Below, one piece after another: positions 1 through 7,545 of a stretch of DNA of 8,823 nucleotides. This DNA is from an uncultured Eubacterium sp. (GTDB lineage Bacteria > Bacillota > Clostridia > Peptostreptococcales > Anaerovoracaceae), in assembly GCA_947367725.1 (NCBI GenBank), contig CANBFZ010000050.1, positions 1-8,823 of the forward strand. Reading direction: 5' to 3'. Made by a program: the position numbers and the translations under genes. The notes beneath the pieces were generated by a model. The model did not search any database and had not been told where the DNA came from. It worked only from the letters and a program-made list of their open reading frames with translations. Position 1 is the stretch's first letter. Each line of letters opens with the position of its first letter.

Positions 1-52
1 TCTCTTTTTCCCAATCCCCATTTTGAAAGCGTGTTTCATCATCTGCTCTCAT
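1..52 (-). CDS. 5' end of an unidentified gene, running off the left edge
   Basis: Reading leftward from an ATG at 52-50 there are 17 complete codons (MRADDETRFQNGDWEKE) with no stop before the window ends. Support for a real gene is positional: an AGAGG-type ribosome binding site sits about 8 bases upstream of the ATG, and a near-consensus sigma-A promoter lies about 90 bases further upstream (144-172). A second in-frame ATG at 58-56 is only 2 bases from the ribosome binding site, so 52 is the better start. The visible N-terminus is hydrophilic, with no signal peptide or membrane segment. I do not recognise the family from 17 residues and give no function. Confidence 0.55.
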   Translation of the reverse strand, partial: MRADDETRFQNGDWEKE

Positions 53-143
53 ACGCATCACCTCTTTCAAAGATAAAATCCCAATACCGACAGAAACTAA
101 TCAATTACCAGTTACTTTTGATTTATTTTTCTGACTTTTCTAT

Positions 144-172
144 ATCATAACAGATTTCTTTTAATTTGTCAA
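144..172 (-). promoter_or_regulatory. sigma-A promoter for the left-edge gene
   Basis: On the minus strand a perfect -35 box TTGACA (172-167) is followed after exactly 17 bases by TATGAT (149-144), one base off the TATAAT consensus. Transcription would start near 137, giving an untranslated leader of about 85 nt before the ATG at 52. The -10 is preceded by TGT, not a true extended -10. It diverges from the promoter at 212-240, with their -35 boxes about 40 bp apart, so one regulator bound between them could affect both. This is a sequence match only. Confidence 0.75.
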
Positions 173-211
173 TTAATATTTTGTTTTTCATAATACATCT
201 TTTTAATAACG

Positions 212-240
212 TTGACATTTCAGAACTTTTACCATATACT
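212..240 (+). promoter_or_regulatory. sigma-A promoter of the padR operon
   Basis: TTGACA at 212-217 is separated by exactly 17 bases from TATACT at 235-240: a perfect -35 and a 5/6 -10. The start of transcription would fall near 247, about 32 nt before the GTG start of the PadR gene. This is the only good plus-strand promoter upstream of the three-gene operon, so padR, the membrane protein gene and the secreted protein gene probably share it. Confidence 0.8.
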
Positions 241-246
241 TTATAT
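234..246. promoter_or_regulatory. small inverted repeat over the -10 box, possible PadR operator
   Basis: ATATA-CTT-TATAT forms a 5-3-5 inverted repeat that covers the -10 hexamer and runs into the expected transcription start. PadR repressors commonly bind dyad sites over their own promoters, which makes this a reasonable candidate for autorepression. The arms are only A and T, however, so the repeat could easily arise by chance in this AT-rich stretch. It does not match any PadR operator I can name. Confidence 0.2.
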
Positions 247-278
247 CACAAGAAGATAACTTGCAAGGAGGCTTCTAG

Positions 279-641
279 GTGGCCAGAAGTAGAAGTAGTT
301 TTAAAATGGGAACAGTAGAGCTGATCGTTCTGTTCCTGCTGGAAAAAAGTGATTTATACGGGTATCAGCTGACAACACTGATTGAAACTCTTTCCGACGG
401 AAAGGTTGTCATTACAGAGAGTTCTCTGTATCCAACGCTCTATAAATTAAAAAATAATAATTGTATTTCAGATATAGAAATGCCTATTGGAAAGAGACGC
501 GTTCGTGTCTACTATCATTTAGAAGAAGCCGGAAGGAAAAGACTTGCTGATTTGCTGGAAGATTACGAAAACAACAGAATCGGTACAGATTTGATTCTCG
601 CCTGTAAAGAACTGCCGGAGGAATACTATGCACAAAATTAG
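279..641 (+). CDS. PadR-family transcriptional regulator
   Basis: A 120-residue winged-helix DNA-binding protein of the PadR family, a likely cytoplasmic dimeric repressor. Family signatures are clear: the first helices at residues 11-35 (GTVELIVLFLLE then LYGYQL), the recognition-helix region with the hallmark SLYPTLYKL at 49-57, and the wing strand RVYYHL followed by an EAGRKRL helix at 75-89. The protein is short and has only a brief C-terminal helix, so it belongs to the small PadR type without a large dimerisation domain. The start is GTG at 279, supported by AAGGAGG at 265-271, 7 bases upstream. Its 3' end overlaps the next gene by 14 bp, so the two are translationally coupled. Short PadR genes next to small membrane-protein genes are common in Firmicutes, where they typically respond to envelope stress or small molecules; the ligand here is unknown. 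Autoregulation is inferred. Confidence 0.93.
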   Translation: MARSRSSFKMGTVELIVLFLLEKSDLYGYQLTTLIETLSDGKVVITESSLYPTLYKLKNNNCISDIEMPIGKRRVRVYYHLEEAGRKRLADLLEDYENNRIGTDLILACKELPEEYYAQN

Positions 642-1014
642 CCAAACCGAACTGAAACAGTATTTCAAGCAAATCAAACTACTGCTTCCAATTTACGGAA
701 AAGAGGAAAAAGTTTTTATCAATGACTTGAAAAAAGCAGTCGATGCTTACGTTGAAGAACACCCGGACTGCACCTATGCAGATATCTTAGAACGGTTTGA
801 GGAACCTGCAGAAGTTGTTTATAATTACATTGCTTCTCTTGATCAGCATGCACTGTGCAAAAGAATTTCTCTTCGGAAAACGATTAAAAGAGCAATTATT
901 ATTGTTGTGATCGCAGCAGTTGCTACATTTGCTGTTAGAATATTTTTACACTATGCCTCATATATTGAAGGAAAAGAATCTTACATTAACCGTGAAGTTA
1001 TTATAATCAGATAA
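628..1014 (+). CDS. small single-span membrane protein, DUF6120/HAAS-like, PadR partner
   Basis: A 128-residue protein with a helical, charged N-terminal domain (about residues 5-70) and one strongly hydrophobic segment at about 87-108 (RAIIIVVIAAVATFAVRIF), followed by a short polar tail of about 20 residues. The N-terminal pattern (LxxL, then regularly spaced charged and aromatic residues ending in FEEPAEVVYNYI near 57-68) resembles the HAAS/DUF1700 helical domain found in membrane proteins encoded next to PadR regulators. From memory the closest named family is DUF6120; I cannot check this. The basic residues before the membrane segment suggest the N-domain stays cytoplasmic, where it could contact the regulator. 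The start ATG has GGAGG at 617-621, 6 bases upstream, and overlaps the end of padR by 14 bp. The function is unknown; a sensing or anti-regulator role is inference. Confidence 0.85.
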   Translation: MHKISQTELKQYFKQIKLLLPIYGKEEKVFINDLKKAVDAYVEEHPDCTYADILERFEEPAEVVYNYIASLDQHALCKRISLRKTIKRAIIIVVIAAVATFAVRIFLHYASYIEGKESYINREVIIIR

Positions 1015-1032
1015 AAAAGAAAGGCTAAATAT

Positions 1033-1506
1033 ATGAAAAAATTTACTACAATCTGCACCATCATCAGCATTATAATGGTATTTTCTCTGCAGCCTGCATT
1101 TGCACAAAGCAATGTAATTACTGTGAATATTGAAGAACTATCAGACGGCAGCCGCTTTGTAACTGTGATAGAAGATATATCTAGTCCTGGTATTCAGCCT
1201 TTTTCTAAAGAAACAGCAACAAAATCAAAAACTGTCTACTATGAAAATAGTGCCGGAAAAAGACTATGGTATGTAACAGTTACAGGAACATTTCTTTATG
1301 GAGATGGTACTGCCAAATGTACTGCAGCAACACCAACCGCTGCTTCCCTGGATTCCAGCTGGAAAGTATCCAATATCACAGGCGGAAAATCCACAAATAA
1401 GGCAACTGCTACAGCAAAGGGTACACGTTATGATAGCGGCTCTGCAAAAGAAAGTATTACAAAAACTGTCACTTTAACCTGCGGACCGACTGGCATATTT
1501 TACTAA
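1033..1506 (+). CDS. small secreted protein of unknown function
   Basis: A 157-residue protein with a classic Sec signal peptide: basic MKKF, a hydrophobic core at about 5-19, and a signal peptidase I site after the AFA at residues 22-24. No lipobox Cys follows, and there is no LPxTG anchor or second membrane segment, so it should be released from the membrane. The mature part (about 133 residues) is rich in Ser, Thr and Lys with alternating polar and hydrophobic stretches, suggesting an all-beta fold. It contains exactly two cysteines, C96 and C150, which could form a disulfide. I recognise the general look of small exported beta-rich proteins of gut Clostridia but not a named family. The gene starts 18 bp after the membrane-protein gene, with GAAAGG at 1019-1024 as ribosome binding site, and is the last gene of the padR operon. 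Confidence 0.85.
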   Translation: MKKFTTICTIISIIMVFSLQPAFAQSNVITVNIEELSDGSRFVTVIEDISSPGIQPFSKETATKSKTVYYENSAGKRLWYVTVTGTFLYGDGTAKCTAATPTAASLDSSWKVSNITGGKSTNKATATAKGTRYDSGSAKESITKTVTLTCGPTGIFY

Positions 1507-1538
1507 ATCATACTGCTTATTTCTAATATGTTATACTG

Positions 1539-1580
1539 AAAAACCCCCCGAAAAGACACCTATCCATATCGGGAGGTTTT
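1539..1580. terminator. bidirectional terminator between the padR operon and sigB
   Basis: An 11-base stem pairs 1540-1550 (AAAACCCCCCG) with 1570-1580 (CGGGAGGTTTT) around a 19-base loop. In plus-strand RNA there is one C-A mismatch (1546/1574). In minus-strand RNA the same position is a U-G wobble, so the hairpin is slightly stronger for transcripts coming from sigB, and those also end in a run of five U. The plus-strand transcript ends in four U followed by CACUUUUU. It lies 33 bp after the secreted-protein gene and about 90 bp after sigB, the expected place for a shared terminator between convergent operons. Confidence 0.85.
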
Positions 1581-1669
1581 CACTTTTTGTGTCTGCGATT
1601 ACCGCTCTTTGCTTCTTAAGTACCGTATTTTTACAACTATAAATCGATTCATGCCAGCGCTGCTTCAAA

Positions 1670-2404
1670 TTACTTCTCAAGCTCTGCCCTAAATTGACCA
1701 ATCATATTCTTTTCAGCACGGGAAACGGTCATCTGTGAAACCCCCAATGCTTTTGCAATCTCTGCCTGGGAACGATTATAAATAAACCGCTGCTTAAATA
1801 TGTAAAGCTGCTGCGTACTGAATGTCGCCATGACTTTTTTCAAAATTTCCGATATCTCAATCCTCTCATAGCCCGCTTCTTCGATTCCCGTATATCGTTC
1901 CAAAAGCAGACTTTCCCCATCTTCACCTGTATCGTCAAAGGTCTTATCCAGCGAATAAGTGCCATAAGCCTGCGAACTTTCCAGCGCTTCAATGATCTGT
2001 TCCTTTGAAAATCCTGTCATCTGGCTGATTTCTTCTACTGTCGGTTTTCTATGATATTCCGCATACAGTTTTTCCTTGGTTTCCTGTACCTTAGAAGCGA
2101 TTTCTTTCAGTCTCCTCGGCACTTTCAGACTCCACTGCTTATCACGGAAATATTTCTTGATTTCTCCGAGAATGGTAGGCGTTGCAAAAGAACTAAACTC
2201 AAACCCTTTCTCCGGGTCAAAGCGTTCTACCGCAGAAACCAGCGCAAGGGCGCCAACCTGATACAAATCATCATAGTCCACGCCTTTTCCCAAATATTTG
2301 CGAATCAGAATGTCAACCATATAAAGATATTTTTCTACGATTTCATTGCGAAGTTCTCTAGTTGGATTGTTTTTGTATCTGATAAACAAATCTTGTTCCA
2401 TCAT
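1670..2404 (-). CDS. sigB: SigB/SigF/SigG-family alternative RNA polymerase sigma factor
   Basis: A 244-residue group-3 sigma factor that directs RNA polymerase to stress or developmental promoters. Region 2 spans about residues 20-98, with the core-binding and -10 recognition stretch DYDDLYQVGALALVSAVERF (43-62), then SSFATPTILGEIKKYFRD (71-88) and WSLKVPRRL (91-99). Region 3 covers about 100-170, and region 4 about 190-243 with the helix-turn-helix SQAEIAKALGVSQMTVSRAE at 212-231. All are intact and the length is close to B. subtilis SigB. The gene follows an RsbW-like anti-sigma gene with an ATGA overlap (2401-2404). No strong ribosome binding site precedes it, so it is probably translated by coupling; a second ATG immediately follows the first. 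Naming it sigB rather than sigF or sigG rests on the RsbW neighbour and the position after gyrA, not on sequence alone. Confidence 0.88.
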   Translation of the reverse strand: MMEQDLFIRYKNNPTRELRNEIVEKYLYMVDILIRKYLGKGVDYDDLYQVGALALVSAVERFDPEKGFEFSSFATPTILGEIKKYFRDKQWSLKVPRRLKEIASKVQETKEKLYAEYHRKPTVEEISQMTGFSKEQIIEALESSQAYGTYSLDKTFDDTGEDGESLLLERYTGIEEAGYERIEISEILKKVMATFSTQQLYIFKQRFIYNRSQAEIAKALGVSQMTVSRAEKNMIGQFRAELEK

Positions 2405-2799
2405 AAATATTTCACCATTTTTATAGACTTCTGTCCGTTCTCTAAAACATTGATTTCTACTTCATTCATTAGCGTTTGAATGACATAAACGCCGATATTG
2501 CCTTCAGTAGGGCAATTTTTACAAGGCTTACACAGTTTTTCCAGTGTATGTTTTTCACATCGGTCTTCTATCGTAATTTCGATTTTGCCTTTTTCTACAT
2601 TGCAATTGAGTTCATATTGATCTGAAAATCCATCAAATCCATGGCAAGATACCAATTTGCATGCTTCCGATACTGCCGTCTTGATATCCTCTGCACCATC
2701 AAGATCAAAGCCTGCAGTTGTCGCTACAGAACTCACTGCAAGGCGCAGCATCGTTAAATATTCCGGTTTTCCCGGTATGGTAAATTTTAGTTGGTCCAC
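2401..2799 (-). CDS. rsbW: RsbW-like anti-sigma factor with degenerate kinase motifs
   Basis: A 132-residue protein of the Bergerat-fold (HATPase_c_2) anti-sigma family, which binds its sigma factor and, in classical members, phosphorylates an RsbV-type antagonist. Family features: the N-terminal IPGKPEYLTMLRLAVS (8-23), the N-box helix DIKTAVSEACKLVSCHGF (38-55), a DxG-like IEDRC (77-81), and EGNIGVYVIQTLMNEVEI (99-116). Two expected ATP-site residues are changed: the Mg-binding Asn, four residues after Glu45, is Leu49, and the Gly of the DxG motif is Cys81. Cysteines 90, 93 and 96 form CxxCxxC close to Cys81. The GTG at 2799 is chosen because AAAAGGAG (2808-2815) sits 8 bases upstream and the protein then begins where RsbW proteins normally do; an ATG at 2862 would put 21 residues across the gyrA terminator. 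The stop overlaps the sigma-factor start (ATGA). Sigma-factor sequestration is the likely role; kinase activity is doubtful. Confidence 0.85.
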   Translation of the reverse strand: MDQLKFTIPGKPEYLTMLRLAVSSVATTAGFDLDGAEDIKTAVSEACKLVSCHGFDGFSDQYELNCNVEKGKIEITIEDRCEKHTLEKLCKPCKNCPTEGNIGVYVIQTLMNEVEINVLENGQKSIKMVKYL

Positions 2800-2807
2800 T
2801 TCAATTA

Positions 2808-2815
2808 CTCCTTTT
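2808..2815 (-). promoter_or_regulatory. ribosome binding site that sets the rsbW start
   Basis: AAAAGGAG on the minus strand lies 8 bases before the GTG at 2799. It selects this GTG over the longer ATG reading frame beginning at 2862, whose start has no comparable ribosome binding site and falls inside the gyrA terminator hairpin. Confidence 0.85.
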
Positions 2816-2834
2816 CTGGAAAATGATTTCTCTG

Positions 2835-2872
2835 AAAAAGCTGCTTCAGAAAATGGTTCCAAAGCAGCTTTT
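2835..2872 (-). terminator. gyrA terminator (intrinsic)
   Basis: A perfect 11-bp stem pairs AAAAGCTGCTT (2872-2862) with AAGCAGCTTTT (2846-2836) around a 15-base loop, followed by a fifth T at 2835. It begins 9 bases after the gyrA stop codon. It separates gyrBA from the rsbW-sigB pair, only about 35 bp before the rsbW start codon. The U tract is short (five, all but one inside the stem), so some read-through into the sigma module is plausible, particularly as I see no clear promoter between here and rsbW. Confidence 0.8.
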
Positions 2873-2880
2873 GTTTTTCA

Positions 2881-5388
2881 TTACAGAGTCAGCTGTTCGT
2901 CACCGCCTTCTTTCGGTGCTTCTTCCTTTTCAGGTTTTTCTTTGCCTTCCTCTTCTTCCTCTTCTTTGATGACTTTTGCCATCGCAACAATTTTGGTGTC
3001 GTCTTCCACTTTCATAATCTTAACACCCTGGGTTGCTCTGCCCAGTTTAGATACTTCTCCGGCTCTGATTCGAATGATGATGCCCTCTGAATTGATCATC
3101 AGCGCCTCATCTTCTTCATCTACTACCATAGCGCCAATCAGCGCCCCTGTCTTTTTAAACTTAGATTTATCGTAAGTTAAAAGACCTTTGCCGCCGCGCA
3201 CTTGAATTTTATAATCTTCTACCGGCGTTCTCTTACCGTAACCGTTTTCTGTAACAACCAGAAGTTCCTGCCCTGGTTCCACCAGTTCCATTGCCACAAC
3301 TTCGTCGTCTTTTTCCAGTTTAATCGCACGAACACCGCCAGCAATTCTGCCCATGCTTCTAACATCTTCTTCGGAGAAGCAGATACATTTGCCGTTTTTG
3401 GTCACGATAATGACATTGTTATTCCCGTTGGTTTCCTTGATACCGATTAACTGATCATCATCTTTCAGATTGATGGCAATCAGACCTGTCTTTCTCTGCG
3501 TATCAAACTGAGAAAGCGGTGTTTTCTTAATTGTACCGTTCTTCGTCACTGCAATCAAGAACTTATCATCTGCAAATTCCTGTACTGGAATAATCGCCGT
3601 GATTCTTTCCCGCTGCATCAGATTCAGGAAGTTGACTGCAGGCGTACCCTTAGCAGTTCTCGTCGCTTCCGGAATTTCAAAGGCTTTTATCTTATGGGCT
3701 TTTCCTGTATTGGTAAAGAACATGAGATAATCGTGCGTTGAGGTCATAATCAGGTCTTTTACAAAGTCATTTTCTCTGGTCGTAATGCCTGTAATGCCCT
3801 TGCCGCCACGTCTTTGCGCTTTATAGGTATCTGCCGGCACTCTCTTAATATAGCCCAGATGCGTCAGCGTGATTGCAACTTTTTCTTCTGCGACTAAATC
3901 TTCATCATCAAATTCATCTACGTCAGCAACCATTCTGGTTCTTCTTTCATCGCCGTATTTCTCTCTGATTTCCAGAAGTTCATCTTTGATGACGCCCATG
4001 AGCAGCTTTTCATCGGCAAGAAGAGAATGAAAGTATGCGATTCTTTCCATCAGTTCTGCATATTCTTTGTCAATCTTTTCTCTTTCTAATCCCTGCAGAC
4101 GAGCAAGTCTCATATCCAGAATTGCCTGTGCCTGAATTTCAGAAAGTCCGAACCGCTCCATCAATTTTTCTTTGGCGTCGTTATAGGCACTTCTGATAAT
4201 CTTAATGATTTCATCAATATTATCAAGGGCAATACGCAAACCTTCTAAAATGTGCGCTCTGGCTTCTGCTTTTTTTAGGTCGAACTGGGTTCTTCTAGTG
4301 ACGACTTCTTTCTGGAATTTCAGATATTCGCTGAGAATGTCGTAAAGATTCAGCACTTTTGGACGACCATTTACAAGCGCGATCATAATCATGCTGTAAC
4401 TTTCCTGCAGCTGGGTATGCTTATAGAGTCTGTTCAGCGTAATCTGCGGATTGGCGTCTCTTTTCAATTCAATAACGATACGCATACCGTTTCTGTTGGA
4501 TTCGTCACGAATTGCAGAAATCCCTTCAATTCGTTTATCTTTAACTAGTTCTGCCATCTTTTCGATGAGCCTAGCTTTATTTACCTGATATGGAATTTCT
4601 GTAACAATAATCTGAGAACGGCCTCTGTCCGTTTCCTCAATTTCACAGCAGGAACGCACCTTTACTTTGCCAATTCCTGTTTTGTAAGCTTCTCTGACGC
4701 CATTTTTACCAAGAATTGTGGCGCCGGTTGGAAAATCAGGACCTTTGACAATTTTCATCAAATCTTCTACAGTCGCTTCTTCGTTATCGATGAGTTCCAC
4801 TGTGGCGTCGATGACTTCACCAAGGTTATGCGGCGGAATAGAAGTTGCCATACCTACAGCAATACCATTGGAACCGTTTACCAGCAGATTTGGAAATCTG
4901 CTAGGCAAAACCACTGGTTCTTTTTCTTCTCCGTCGAAGTTATCTACAAAATTGACAGTTTCTTTTTCGATATCACGAATCATTTGCAGGGAGAATGGCG
5001 TCATTCTTGCTTCTGTATAACGCATTGCCGCTGCGCCGTCACCGTCGACAGAACCAAAGTTTCCATGTCCGTCTACCAGCATATATCTGGTGGAGAAATC
5101 CTGCGCCAGTCTAACCATGGCATCATAAATGGAGCTATCGCCGTGCGGGTGATATTTACCCATTACTTCACCGACAATACGCGCAGATTTTTTGTGCGGC
5201 TTGTCCGGTGTAACGCCCAGCTGGCTCATCCCATAAAGAATTCTTCTGTGTACTGGTTTCAGCCCATCTCTGACATCAGGAAGGGCACGTCCTACAATAA
5301 CACTCATGGAGTAGTCAATATAGGACTTTTTCATTTCTTTTGCTATCTCATGCTGTTCTAGCTTTGTATCTTCTAATAATGTACTCAA
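2881..5388 (-). CDS. gyrA: DNA gyrase subunit A
   Basis: The 835-residue DNA-cleaving subunit of gyrase (A2B2), which introduces negative supercoils using ATP hydrolysed by GyrB. The breakage-reunion domain covers about residues 10-500, with the active-site tyrosine in AMRYTEARM at Tyr124 (E. coli Tyr122) and the isoleucine wedge region near [10 protein letters not shown] (173-182). The C-terminal beta-pinwheel DNA-wrapping domain carries the GyrA box QRRGGKG at 525-531, which distinguishes it from ParC. In the quinolone region GDSSIYD, Ser85 and Asp89 correspond to E. coli Ser83 and Asp87, so neither main resistance position is altered. The C-terminus (about 806-835) is a Glu/Lys-rich acidic tail. 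Translation starts at TTG (5388-5386), supported by AAAGGAGG 8 bases upstream; the next in-frame Met is residue 19, inside the conserved region. It is 17 bp after gyrB, in one operon. Confidence 0.98.
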   Translation of the reverse strand: MSTLLEDTKLEQHEIAKEMKKSYIDYSMSVIVGRALPDVRDGLKPVHRRILYGMSQLGVTPDKPHKKSARIVGEVMGKYHPHGDSSIYDAMVRLAQDFSTRYMLVDGHGNFGSVDGDGAAAMRYTEARMTPFSLQMIRDIEKETVNFVDNFDGEEKEPVVLPSRFPNLLVNGSNGIAVGMATSIPPHNLGEVIDATVELIDNEEATVEDLMKIVKGPDFPTGATILGKNGVREAYKTGIGKVKVRSCCEIEETDRGRSQIIVTEIPYQVNKARLIEKMAELVKDKRIEGISAIRDESNRNGMRIVIELKRDANPQITLNRLYKHTQLQESYSMIMIALVNGRPKVLNLYDILSEYLKFQKEVVTRRTQFDLKKAEARAHILEGLRIALDNIDEIIKIIRSAYNDAKEKLMERFGLSEIQAQAILDMRLARLQGLEREKIDKEYAELMERIAYFHSLLADEKLLMGVIKDELLEIREKYGDERRTRMVADVDEFDDEDLVAEEKVAITLTHLGYIKRVPADTYKAQRRGGKGITGITTRENDFVKDLIMTSTHDYLMFFTNTGKAHKIKAFEIPEATRTAKGTPAVNFLNLMQRERITAIIPVQEFADDKFLIAVTKNGTIKKTPLSQFDTQRKTGLIAINLKDDDQLIGIKETNGNNNVIIVTKNGKCICFSEEDVRSMGRIAGGVRAIKLEKDDEVVAMELVEPGQELLVVTENGYGKRTPVEDYKIQVRGGKGLLTYDKSKFKKTGALIGAMVVDEEDEALMINSEGIIIRIRAGEVSKLGRATQGVKIMKVEDDTKIVAMAKVIKEEEEEEGKEKPEKEEAPKEGGDEQLTL

Positions 5389-5396
5389 TGGTTTGC

Positions 5397-5404
5397 CCTC
5401 CTTT
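5397..5404 (-). promoter_or_regulatory. ribosome binding site that sets the TTG start of gyrA
   Basis: AAAGGAGG on the minus strand lies 8 bases before the TTG at 5388 and begins 1 base after the gyrB stop codon (5408-5406 overlaps its approach). This near-perfect match to the 16S rRNA tail compensates for the weak TTG codon and leaves no better candidate start nearby. Confidence 0.88.
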
Positions 5405-5405
5405 C

Positions 5406-7364
<1,959 letters not shown>

Positions 7365-7397
7365 TTATTTTTTCATTTCGTTTTTAAGCACCACTCC

Positions 7398-7426
7398 ATT
7401 ATATACCAAAACAGTCGATTTTACAA
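7398..7426 (-). promoter_or_regulatory. sigma-A promoter of gyrBA
   Basis: On the minus strand TTGTAA (7426-7421, 4 of 6 consensus bases) is followed after 17 bases by a perfect TATAAT (7403-7398). Transcription would start near 7391, leaving a leader of about 54 nt before gyrB. Placed between the recF terminator (7497-7545) and gyrB, it makes gyrBA an independent transcription unit. Gyrase promoters are often supercoiling-sensitive; nothing in the sequence proves that here. Confidence 0.8.
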
Positions 7427-7496
7427 TAGAAATAGTGTATTTCATCATTTTTATCTCAACTTCGTTAAAAACCTGTAAAATCGGTAATTTTCCATC

Positions 7497-7545
7497 AAAA
7501 AACCTATTAAAAATTGTCGATATATATCGTAATTTTCAATAGGTT
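7497..7545 (-). terminator. recF terminator with a long, nearly perfect stem
   Basis: Outer arms 7501-7508 (AACCTATT) and 7538-7545 (AATAGGTT) pair perfectly. After one A/C mismatch, 7510-7515 pairs with 7531-7536, and at the centre is the palindrome CGATATATATCG (7518-7529). The resulting 45-nt hairpin is followed on the minus strand by six T (7502-7497, two of them in the stem). It begins within the recF stop codon. Terminating here would end the dnaN-recF transcript before the gyrBA promoter. The hairpin is AT-rich but long. Confidence 0.8.

Noticed and set aside
2800..2862. N-terminal extension of the anti-sigma factor from an ATG at 2862
   Set aside because: The extra 21 residues are encoded by the gyrA terminator hairpin, and no ribosome binding site precedes that ATG, whereas AAAAGGAG sits 8 bases before the GTG at 2799 where RsbW homology begins.
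2940..2970. Short GAA/GAG-type repeat near the gyrA 3' end
   Set aside because: It is codon-level low complexity from the run of Glu residues in the acidic tail, not an independent repeat element.
2657..3175. 172-codon plus-strand open frame opposite gyrA and rsbW, with a Ser-rich middle
   Set aside because: The Ser run is the complement of the Glu-rich GyrA tail. It crosses a terminator and two real genes and has no independent support.
5070..5145. Possible quinolone resistance in GyrA
   Set aside because: The two main positions (Ser85 and Asp89, equal to E. coli Ser83 and Asp87) are the susceptible-type residues.
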